From: Pycnopodia helianthoides
Lineage: Eukaryota; Echinodermata; Asteroidea; Forcipulatida; Asteriidae
Length of the DNA stretch: 64,000 bases
Reading direction: 5' to 3'
NCBI GenBank assembly: GCA_032158295.1
Contig: CM063257.1
Span: forward strand, 1,984,001 to 2,048,000
Made by a program: the position numbers and the translations under genes. Within the stretch, counting starts at the first letter, position 1. The number at the start of each line of letters is the position of its first letter. The notes beneath the pieces were generated by a model that saw nothing but the letters and a program-made list of their open reading frames with translations, did no database searches and had not been told where the DNA came from. Positions 44,333 to 56,300 of the stretch are shown here, in pieces.

Positions 44333-47300
44333 TCATGGACATTTCCGTTCTACACAACTCTTTCCCGCTTCCTCGTATTCTTGTCTCGAGATCCACATCT
44401 GTTGGAAGGTTCCCTGCAGAAGATTACATCAGGAAATTATAGGAATTTAGAAATCGAATTGAAGGCATTATGAATAATGTCAGTTGAAAGTAAACAGAAA
44501 CCAGTCATCCCACAAAGTCGCCTCCTAGCAAAGTCGCGCATCTAGCAAGTGCATCTAGCAAAGTCGCCTCCTAGCAAAGTGCCCCTAGCAAAGTCGCTCC
44601 TAGCAAAGTCGCCTCCTAGCAAAGTCGCCTCCTAGCAAAGTCGCATCCTAGCAAAGTTGCCTCCTAGCAAAGTTGCCCCTAGCAAAGTTGCCTCCTAGCA
44701 AAGTCGCCCCTAGCAAAGTCGCCCTCCTAGCAAAGTTGCCTCCTAGCAAAGTTGCCTTCCTAGCAAAGTCGCCCCTAGCAAAGTCGCCCCTAGCAAAGTC
44801 GCCTCCTAGCAAAGTTGCCCCTAGCAAAGTTGCCCCTAGCAAAGTGCCCCTAGCAAAGTTGCCTCCTAGCAAAGTGCCCCTAGCAAAGTCGCCCCTAGCA
44901 AAGTCGCCTCCTAGCAAAGTTGCCCCTAGCAAAGTCGCCTCCTAGCAAAGTCGCCTCTAGCAAAGTCGCTCCTAGCAAAGTCCTCTGCAAGTCGCCCTAG
45001 CAAAGTCGCCTCCTAGCAAAGTGCCCTAGCAAAGTCGCCTGCAAAGTGCCCTAGCAAAGTCGCCTCCTAGCAAAGTCGTTACAAGTCGCCTCCTAGCAAA
45101 GTCCCAGCAATGCCTAGCAAAGTCGCCTCCTAGCAAAGTTCTGCGTGCCTCCTAGCAAAGTTGCCCCTAGCAAAGTTCCTGCAATGCCCCTAGAAGTTAT
45201 GGAAAATATATCACTTTTTATTCCCCCAAAGTTGAATCTGAGAAATCAGAAACGCTTCTCAGACTGTGTATTCTTATAGGGAATATTCTTTCCTGCGTGG
45301 AAATATTCGCTTCGGTTTTTCGGTGATATCTCAAAACACGACCACCTTTTGAAGTGAAATTTTCACAGGTTAGTTTTATTGTATGTACCTACATTTATAT
45401 AGGATTAACACAATCGTTAGGCTCCAATTGCCAAATGTGTACTGTGCCTTTAAACTTTGAACCTTGAACTTACTAGAGAAGCCAGGATGGAGCCACCAAT
45501 CCATGAGCTGAACCGTCTCTCTGTGGTCCCTGAAGGTGCAATGATCTTCAGACGCATGTTCTGTGTTAAAAAGAATAAAACCTAATTATACCTTGGTGAT
45601 GGCAATCTAGTTTCACTATTTTTGACTATTATTTTGTTTGTTTGTTGAGTATTAATGGATTTCATCGCTTTACAATTCTTTTATTTAGGAATCTCACAAA
45701 AAACAAACTGAATCAAAAAACTACTCAAGAACCCCAAGGAGAGAAAGACAAGGAAGGAAATTTCAGTTTTAGATGTGGGTGGAAAATCCCAGAGAACCAT
45801 TCCAGGGGAAACTGCGGCGCAATCAGGTAGGGACTGAAAACCCAATCCACATAGTGCCCCTGGTGTGATTTGAACCGGGATTCGAACCTAGGTCCCTAAG
45901 GTGGAAGGCGAGGAAAGATGCCACAACCCAGACCCAAACTGCCCTAACTTAGGGACAAGATTTAAAGGAACATTACAGAATTGGTAGGAAAAAACTTTTT
46001 TGATCACAGATTTACATAAAACTTACACGGTCTAATGATGATGATAGAAGAAAACATCCCTTGAACTATTTCTGTCTAAATGCCATATTTGATGAGAAAT
46101 GAATAAACTAATTTTCCGATTGGAGTTTATTGCTCAGTGAGCGTTTCATTCATTTGTTGAATCTATATGATTTCATGCAAATGTGTAATCGGTTTTTCAC
46201 TATTTTCTCGTGACCCAGATGGCCGATCGATCTCAAACTTCAACAGGTTTGTCAGTTTATGTATATGGTGGATTACATAAAGTGCTTACACTGCCAGCAA
46301 CTGGTTTGTTAGCAAAAACCAATTCTGTAATGTTCCTTTTAAGCAAGTTGCTCTTCTTCTTACCTGGGGTGTTTTATTCTGTAGTTCTCTCTGGAGGCGG
46401 TCGATGAATCCGTTCAGTAATGTATTTCCTCCTGTGACGATCACATTGCTGTACATTGCCTGTAGGCATCAAGACATCAAACAAGACAATGAGAACAATA
46501 TTACATGGCCATGCCCCGGCTTTGGCTATATAATATCCGACATGTGGTAGAGGGTGTCTCCCCCCCCCCCACAAAAAAAAATAAATAAACCCCATAAGAA
46601 ACTGTTAGAAGGTGCTACATAAATGGGTCTCATTATTCAAAACATTAAAATAATGAGCACTTTGATACGACCTAGGGGTGTGATAAAGGACTAAAGAACC
46701 CAGTATTATTATTTTTATTATTATCTACAAGACCAAAACCAAAGTGAGTTGAACAAGCACTAAGAGGAGATCCATTTCATTTGTCTCAGGTGTAAACTGT
46801 GCACTTCGATACTCAAGAGATTTGAAAGAAATTTATGAGACTCAAAGTCAACATTTTTTTCACAATGGCCAATGGCCTATTATTGTTCAATATAAAGCCA
46901 TTTGCGTGTTAGATTTGAATATTGTCTGGTACAATGACGTACTTGATCACAAGTTACCACTTAAATTTGAATTCCTCAGACTATAGAGACAGTTGCTATG
47001 TCACATGATTCGGGGCAAGCTTTTGCATAGTTACGTAAAAGACGGCGAACACCCATACACAATTCTGAATAGATGTGTACGGCACAATGGTACCAGGGTT
47101 TGCTCATCTGGAGGTTGGTATACAAAAGCTTGCCCCGAACGATTTGACATAGCAACTGTCTCTATAGTCTGAGGAATTCAAATGTAAGCGGTGACTTGTG
47201 ACTAAGCAAGTCAATGTACCAGACATTATTCAAATCTAACTCGCAAATGGCTTATTGAAAAAACACAAGACCACCAGGCTTGTCCGGTCGTGTTAATTTC

Positions 47301-50300
47301 GAGCCCTGGGCCCAATTTCATAGAGCTGCTTAGCACAAAAATTTGCTTAGCAAGAAATTGCCTCGATACAAACAGGATTACCTACCAAATTTCCACGTGA
47401 TTTTCAGGATAAGCAAACAACAGCTGAATACCAGTAACAAGCAATATGCAACAAATGGAAATTTGTTGGTAATCCTGTTTTTATCAAGGAAGAAATTTCG
47501 TGCTAAGCATATTTTCGTGCTTAGCAGCTCTACAAAATAGGGCCCTGATGATGACAGGGTAAACCTCACTTGAGAGGGGATCTCTGCATTGCAAAGATGA
47601 ACACTTCCATACTTACAGCTCTAATGTCAGCGTCCAGAAGTCCAATGCTAGTACTGGCCACATGGCCGACACCGAGCATAGTGTTGCCCTCAAAACCCTG
47701 GAGTAAAAAGGAAAAATGACGGACGTTATTCACCATCCAAAATCAGATGCCATCTGCCTTTATTAGTATCAAAACGTTATGTGCCCGGAAGAAACAAAAT
47801 AGAAATTTTAAAAGTGTTCAAATGGGTTAATAAAGCAGAATTGGTGAACGAAACATGAATTTCATGCAACCGAAAGTTCCAAAAACGTCACATTTACCAC
47901 CTAATAATAACAATAGACATTTAGTAGTCGCTTTTAAACATTGTATCAAAGCACCTTACACATACTACTACCCCTGTTCATTGGGCCTTAAAGGAACATT
48001 ACAGAATTGGTTTTTGCTAACAAAACAGTTGCTGTCAGTGTAAGCACTTTATGTAATCCACCATATGCATAAACTGACAACCCTGTAGAAGTTTGAGATC
48101 GATCGGCCATCTGGGTCACGAGAAAATAGTGAAAAACCGATTACACATTTGCATGAAATCGTATAGAATCAACAAATGAATAAAACGCTCACTGAGCGAT
48201 AAACTCCAATCGGAAAATTAGTTTATTCATTTCTCATCAAATATGGCATTTCAGACAAAAATATTTCGAGGGATGTTTTCTACCATCATCATCATTAGAC
48301 CGTGTAAGTGTTATGTAAATCTGTGATCAAAAAGTATATTTTACAAGTTTTTTTCTTACCAATTCTGTAATGTCCCTTTAAGCAATCCTGAAACCATCTC
48401 AACTCCTTTGGAGTAAGCAGCACCGGCAGCCACTATTGGCACACAGGCTGCTCATCAATCACATCAACACTCTCTACCCTCGCAGGTACCCATTTACTTC
48501 TGGGTGACGAGAAGCAATTAAAAAGTTTTCTTGCTCAAGAACACAAGTGTCACGACCGGGATTCGAACCCACACTCTGGATGACTCAGCCGACAGAACTT
48601 AAGTCTGATGCTCTAGACTGCACGACCCTGACAAGCTTATAAACATTAGACACAACAATATGAACTAAATAGAGAAAAAGAAAAACAACTTGTCTAAAGA
48701 CCTTATGCACATGACGTCATTTGAGTAGGGCGCCCTCGGCTCGAGAATGTCGCTCATCGGCCGATCCTGTGCATTGGGCGTACAACGCTCAGGTGCAGCA
48801 TCATCCTGAAAAGTCAATCGTCGACTGTTCTTGTGTCATCGCAAAGTCGACCCGAGGGCGGCTTTTGAGGTGAATCGACGATGAAACAATAGAAATCGCA
48901 TAGCTAAGCTAATCCGTGTCGTGGCCGAGCGGATAAGAGCACCGGACTCAAGCTCTGGTGTTTCTGTTCAGCAGAGTGTGGGTTCGAGTCCCAGTCGTGA
49001 CACTTGTGTCCTTAAGCAAGACACTTAACCATTATTGCTTCGTCCTTCGGATGGGACGTAAAGCCGTTGGTCCCGTGTGTTGTGTAATGCACGTAAAAGA
49101 ACCCAGTGCACTTATCGAAAAGAGAAGGGGTTTGCCCCGGTGTTCCTGGTTTGTTTGGCAGCATATTGCACCACCGCACCTTGTAAATCATTACATTGTG
49201 CTATAAATGCATAGGTCTCAAACTTCAAAACGTAGCTCCACATACACGGCAGGTAAAAATACTGAGCGCCTTGTATCCTTTGGCAAAAGGCGCTATATAT
49301 ATAGTTATTATTATTATTACTATTATCCCTTGTTTCATCGTCGTTTTACCCTCTAAAATGGCGGCATAATGACGTCAATGCATAAGGTCCATTAGAGCGA
49401 TTTCCCTAATAAAATAACGCGGATACTGACCTTAACATGCGAGGGGTCGAAGAGTCCCTCTGGAATGCGGACTCGTTCCTCGGCAAACTCTAAATGGTAG
49501 CCGTTAGGGAAATCATACAGGACAGATGGAAGCTGATCTGCAGCGCTGAAGAGATTCCGGAAGAAGAGACACAAATAAATCGATAACGAAAGATTTGAAA
49601 TCAAGATTGATATGACCCAAATTCTGCTGATAAGACCCCAAAATAACTTGGTTTTCCCCCCCAAAAAGGTGTTTCAGAATGTGCACATTTCAATTAAAGT
49701 TATAATAACAAAAGAGAGGTTTCGCAAGTCTAAGAATACGGATAACCCTAACCCACACTCATTTCATTTCATTCATTAATTCTGGTTGTGAAGCCAAGGA
49801 CTCTCAGAAAGCAAACTTAAATCACTATACTAGCTAAGAACCCTGTGGAGAGAAGACAAGGAAGGAAGTTTCAGTTTTAGGTGTGGGAGGAAAACCCCAG
49901 AGAAATATTCCAGGGAAAAAACCCACGCAATCAGGCAGGGACTGAAAAACCCAAATCCACGTAGTGCCCACAGGTGGGATTTGAACTGGGGTCCACAGAG
50001 GTGGAAGGCAAGGCAAGATACCACTACGCCAAACCTGACTGACCTAATCAGAAACACAAGAGCTCGAGTCCGGTGCTCTTAACCGCTCGGCCACGACACA
50101 AAAAGAGAACAAAACTTACTCTGGTTCATAAGGTGTATCAGCTACCTGAAGGGTTGTGACCTGAAAATCTTGCATTAGCTGTTTGACCTTGTAGTTATGC
50201 CACGACTTTGTCACCTGGGGTACCTCCTTCCTCTTGAAGTTGGCAGGTGCGCCCTCCTTTACTGTCTCCTGTGGATGTTAAACATGGAACAGGGTTAGGT

Positions 50301-53300
50301 CTGTATGTCCTCTGCAGGCAGAACGTCCAACCTTCTCTATCCTCTAAGCACAGAGCCAGCTCTATCCTGGTCTCCGCACCAAGCATCATACCTAAGGACA
50401 CCAACGTGGCTTGGCCTCTGTCTGCCCCCCCCCCCACAGGACCAGGGACCAATTTCATGTCAACACCTTGCTGTGTAAACCTGGACTGGGGAGTCTCTAC
50501 AACATCAAAGAGCCATCTCCAAAGTCACAATGATGTACAACATCGGTTACTTTCAGAATCGCCACAACTATTAGAGAGATTTGTCATGTAGGCTACATGG
50601 TGTTACTAATAAAAACCTTACCAGATTGCATCTCCACCATGCAAAGTCTCAAATTCTACTCCTGTACATGGTGTTACTAATAAAAACCTTACCAGATTGC
50701 ATCTCCACCATGCAAAGTCTCAAATTCTACTCCTGTACATGGTGTTACTACAAACCTTACTAGGTTGTAGCTCCACCATGCAAAGTCTCAAGTCCTACTC
50801 ATGTACATGGTGTTACTACAAACCTTACTAGATTGTATCTCTGTCATGATGTGTGTTAATGTTGCTTTTCTAACTGTGGACTAGTGCAAGTTTAATTTCC
50901 AGGTTTACACGTCTCGCAAGGTTAAATGGTCATGACAACGCAAGGTTAAAGGTTGGTTTGTTTGTTTGGTTTTGTTTTCTTCCATCGCGGGTATTTTGAA
51001 TATTTATTGCGTCATGACTTGTGCTGCGTGCAAGGCATGCTGGGTATAAGTGAGCTTTTGTTTTGGCAAGGCGGGGCTCATGTTTGGCATTCCTATACCG
51101 TTCGGGCACCAGTAGTGGCCGTGTTTTGTGCAGAGAGGTTACACAGACATTTTGTTCTTATCTTCGTGATAAAGTCTGGTGTAATAAAAACCAAAAAAGC
51201 GAGTTTAAATGTTCTAATTTATTAGCTGCATTTACCGTGCTGCAGATATTAATTTTCTGCAAGTTTGCTGTGAGAAACGGGACAAATACTCCTCAATTTA
51301 TTTTCTACAGCCAGGCTACATCCATTATACTGACTGTAAGTACATGTTCTTTTGTAAAATACAATTTTAATGCATTTTGTGTAAATACCGTTAATAGCTC
51401 TTGATTGAATATTATGTCAATTGTACTATTTCCTCAAATCGTTGGATTGCGAAACATTATAGAGCTGATGTTATTTGTAAATAGTAAAGTTGTGTGCATT
51501 TAACGTTTAACGAAAGACGCCCATACGATCATACAATGTTTTGCACATCAAAGGGCAACGAAGTTTTTTCTTTCTGGTAATGTGAAGAGTAACGAAAGAT
51601 TACAAATTTGGTTAACTTATCAGAAGTATGCGACGTACGAGAGCCATTGTAATTAAAGTATTTAGTTTGATACTTAATTTCAAATCTGGTTATGGTATTT
51701 AGATGACCGACCGAGGTTGGAGGCCTTGAGGCTATCTTCTTCACCTTATACAAGGCAACTTATTGGGTACTCCCATTGGCGTAAACCCAGGAGCTATCGC
51801 AACAAAGACACCAATTACGAGGCGGCTACTGTGATACGCACGGAACCACAGGCAGCTGACAAGGGATTCACCAGAGCGTGATATCCGTCTTGAGCCCACA
51901 GGTGGGATCTAACTATATTTAATGGAGAAGAATTGCCCAACAATTCGACAGTATTAGTGAACTCCACATCTGAACGAACGAACTAAATTTGTAAAAGAGA
52001 ATTAAATCTTTTACGTTTAGGTTAATATAGTAAAAAAGTCTAAGACTATAATAATCCATGCATGGTGGTAAATTGAAATTATCAAGGTCGACCTTAATTA
52101 GATAAAATACCTTTGGCGAACATTATTTTCAGTGTATATTTAAAGCGTCTTCACGCTCTGAAATATCATTGTTAGATGTAAGATAGTGTAAATCAGTAAA
52201 GTTTCCTCCAGTGAAGAGTTGTATTTATTTAGCATTTGGTGGAATTAAACAATTTAGAACAAGAACTTGCGGTTTGAGCTGGATTTATTTTTGCTGTGTG
52301 GTGACCCAGTGGCTTTTCCATAAAACTTTACTCTCCCTTAATTGAATCTTGGGTTTATACTGACAATCTCCACCATGCAAAGTTTCAAACTCTACTCATG
52401 TACATGGTGTTACTGCAAACCTGACTAGGTTGTAGCTCCACCATGCAAAGTTTCAAATCCTACTCCTGTACATGGTGTTACTACAAGCCTGACTAGATTG
52501 TATCTCCACCATGCAAAGTTTCAAACTCTACTCATGTACATGGTGTTACCGCAAACCCTACTAGATTGTATTCCCGCCATGCAAAGTCTCAGATCCTACT
52601 CATGTACATGGTGTTACCGCAAACCCTACTAGATTGTATCTTCACCATGCAAAGTTTCAAGTCCTACTCATGTACATGGTGTTACTGCAAACCTCACTAG
52701 ATTGTATCTTCACCATGCAAAGTCTCAAATTCTACTCATGTACATGGTGTTACTACAAACCTTACTAGATTGTATCTCCACCATGCAAAGTCTCAAGTCC
52801 TACTCATGTACATGGTGTTACTACAAACCTTACTAGATTGTATCTCCACCATGCAAAGTCTCAAGTCCTACTCATGTACATGGTGTTACCACAAACCTGA
52901 CTAGATTGTATTTCCACCATGCAAAGTTTCAAACTCTACTCCTGTACATGGTGTTACTACAAACCTTACTAGATTGTATCTCCACCATGCAAAGTTTCAA
53001 CTTCTACTCCTGTACATGGTGTTATCACAAACCTTACTAGGTTGTATCTCCACCATGCAAAGTCTCAAGTCCTACTCATGTACATGGTGTTACTACAAGC
53101 CTTACTAGGTTAAGTCTCAAGTCCTACTCATGTACATGGTGTTACTACAAGCCTTACTAGGTTAAGTCTCAAATCCTACTCCTGTACATGGTGTTACTAC
53201 AAGCCTTACTAGGTTGTAGCTCCACCATGCAAAGTCTCAAGTCCTACTCCTGTACATGGTGTTACTACAAGCCTTACTAGGTTAAGTCTCAAGTCCTACT

Positions 53301-56300
53301 CATGTACATGGTGTTACTACAAGCCTTACTAGGTTAAGTCTCAAATCCTACTCCTGTACATGGTGTTACTACAAGCCTTACTAGGTTGTAGCTCCACCAT
53401 GCAAAGTCTCAAGTCCTACTCCTGTACATGGTGTTACTACAAGCCTTACTAGGTTAAGTCTCAAGTCCTACTCATGTACATGGTGTTACTACAAGCCTTA
53501 CTAGATTGTATCTCCACCATGCAAAGTCTCAAGTCCTACTCGTGTTCATGGTGTTACTACAAGCCTTACTAGGTTAAGTCTCAAGTCCTTCTCATGTACA
53601 TGGTGTTACCACAAATCAATTCTGTACTTACCTTGGAAGCTATAAGGTAAGGGGGGACCACATCTATTTTCATCTCATCAAAGAGCTCTTTACACTGCAT
53701 GGTGACAAAGTCTCCAGCTAACGGACTCTTGACGATACCTGCCAAACAAAGGGACACAAAACAACTTAAAAAAACACTCTTTTCACCCCCGCCTTCAGGT
53801 AAAATCGGAACAGCAGCAGTCGGTGCCAGAAAGCTGTCTCCAAAAATTCTAAAGAATAGTGACGTCGCAGTACGTACCCCTCTGTCAAACGGCTGTTTTT
53901 TGTTACTCATTGAAGCATTGCGAGATTCAGTACGTATAGTGACGTCATGTTTTGTTTGCTGCCCTCACTGACGGTATTTTGATAAATTTAGGCGGCGGGC
54001 TAGTGAACGGAGTAAAAACTCCCTGCAAATATCACTTCTTTTGTTAATGTAATGTTACAAAAGATGCAACAAATTATAGAAAGCAGAAAACTAAAAAAAT
54101 AACGTCAACTTCAATCACCATGGCCCATCCTCTTTAAGATGTATGCACACATACCTTGTTGTAAAACGTAGCCTTCATGTACTGGTGTAGCTGTAGTGTG
54201 TGTGGCTCCACTGTCTATGACCAGCCCTGTGGATCGTATGTTTGCAAAACTGATCGATTACAGTTAAGGGAGTTCATTTTCAAGTATTTTATCATCAGAT
54301 AATGTCTCTTAGACCTGTGGAATGGTCCAGTCTAGGATATCAAGGATTTTGACTCCCCCCAGTGCATTGCACTTTGGAGAAAACAGTAAAATAAATAAAA
54401 CAAAACTTAGTGTTATTAGAGCTGACACCATTAAAGTACAAATTTATAACTGTAGTAATTTATTTTAGGGGCACTGTCATTATGATCAAAGCATAGAATT
54501 ATGAACTCTCACCCAGTTACTGGAGTCAGGTCCCAGAGTTGAGTAGTTTTTCTCTTTATAATGGACTGAAAATATTTCCACTCATACACTTTGTGCACAA
54601 AATGTTACAGACATACAGACCAACCCAGATCTAACCCTCTGATAAAGTGGAGCCATCTGTTCTTTGTAGCAGGCTTCAACATGTCTTGCTGAAAGCCTGT
54701 GCTAGGCTCTGAGGTTTCCAACCCCCCCTGCCCCCCTTCCACTGTAAATCAAACTTGTTGGCTTACTGAGGAGCCAGTAACTAGTGGAACCTTCCTGCAT
54801 TTGTGTAATTCCTGGGGTTACTTCCGAACTTGAGGCTATCGATATTCAAAAGAATCACCAATGCCTCAATTATGAAGGATACGCTGTAAGGACAGCATTC
54901 TTGCAGAGGAAGAATGCTGGAATGCTGTATTTCTCAAACATAACTTCAGTCAACTTCTCTCTCTTATGTCTTGTGTTCCACTGCAGAGCAAAAAGGGAAA
55001 GGAAAAAGAAACTATTCAGGCCTGGAATTTCATCTTTAACCCTCCTACTGTCAGTGACTCTTGGCAACATTTTCCAGTGAGTTGACCGACCGTTTGAAAC
55101 CATTCGACTGCCAAGGTTGTGTACGGTGGCACAACTGTGTACAGAACTAACTGTGTAATGTGTACATGCATTCCCTCATGGTATCATAATTTCAGGCTGG
55201 CATAGTTGATCTATCATTCAAAGCCACTTGAATGGTATTGAATGGTCAGACAGCAAGAGGGTTAAAGGCAGGACATACTTTTGGTAATTGAATGTCAAAG
55301 ACTTGTATCCTCACTTGGTGTATCTAACACATGCCCAAAATAACAAACCCATGAAAATTTGGGCATAAGTGGTCAGCGAAGTTGCCCCAAAAAATTAATG
55401 AAAGAAAAAAACCCTTGTTGCATAGAATTGTGTTCTTTCAAATGCCTGAGATGAAGCCCTTCTCAGATTCAAATATTTTAGTGAGAAATCACCTCTTTCT
55501 CAAAAACTACATTACTACAAAGGGAATCGTTTCACAATGAAGTTGTAGACGTTACTCATAAATGATAAGCAGCATACATACCGGTGGTTCTGACATGAGT
55601 ACTGGATGTTCTGCAGAATCAGACTGGATGTATCTCTTATATGTGTAGTCCAACAGAGCACCAAACATATCCCAATCATCAACTAGATAGTTCAAAAATA
55701 TTCTATTAGTAAGTCATTCCAACAAAACAAAAATATGCCATTATTACTAGTTATTCACACAAGCGCGATTGGATTAAGGAGAAATGTAGCACTTCTGCAT
55801 CCCATATCCAATTTGAGGTAACACCATGTGTATATCTACTTTGCTGTGTAGAACTTGTCTTGCTATTTGTTCTACTAACGCGGAGTAGATTTTCTGAATT
55901 TTGGAAACTCCTCAGTTCTGAAAAGAACTATCCTGCTTATTAACTACTACCTGGGCGGAAGGTAGGAAATAAGCCGTGATTACTACTTGCGCTAATAGTG
56001 GATCGAGGGGACTTCTCGTAATTAACTGCACCACCGCGGAGTGAGTTCTTTTTTGGTCCCAACGTTACTACTACTACTAACAATAATAATTTAAAAGGGA
56101 GTTTGTCTGGCTACTTACTCATGCCATCTTTTAGGGGGTTTCCCATTTCAACTCCGGCCAGAGGAACCGAGAGCGAGTTGACATCTATGACGTATTTCTT
56201 CTTTCCATCCCTGATGGACCCTGACGCTAATCCGTCCATATCCAGGGACTCTGTTTCTTTGTTGTCTAAGGCGCCCAACGCCGTTGGGATCTCCGCCTGT

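Larger units (their letters stand above)
42380..44340 (-). repeat. degenerate tandem copies of the ACTL6A 3'-end sequence, separated by MITEs
   Basis: The 3' flank just past the ACTL6A stop (GACTGATCTTGATCATTC, CCTAAAACGGGATCCATGAC, ACATGTAGAGAATGATAGAT; 44215-44335) recurs at 43643-43760 and, more diverged, at 43252-43350. The downstream block ACAGTCTGCACNNGAATTGC follows at 43372 and 43771, with a weak fourth copy at about 42409. MITEs occupy 42858-43240, 43451-43642 and 43867-44211 between the copies. The outer copies match only the end of the terminal exon weakly, so they carry no coding potential. Confidence 0.6.

Noticed and set aside
44648..44945. Repeat-rich open frames on both strands resembling a pentapeptide-repeat protein or a KSPLAK-repeat protein
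   Set aside because: They exist because the CTAGCAAAGTCGCC minisatellite unit is often 15 bp. They lie inside an ACTL6A intron, lose frame where units are 14 or 17 bp, and have no non-repeat domain.
51063..51404. 113-codon frame in the solo LTR
   Set aside because: LTRs rarely encode protein; there is no gag or envelope-like feature, and the frame lies between good LTR edges.
50590..53615. CRISPR-like appearance of regularly spaced repeats
   Set aside because: This is a eukaryotic intron, the whole 68-bp unit repeats without unique spacers, and no cas genes are present.
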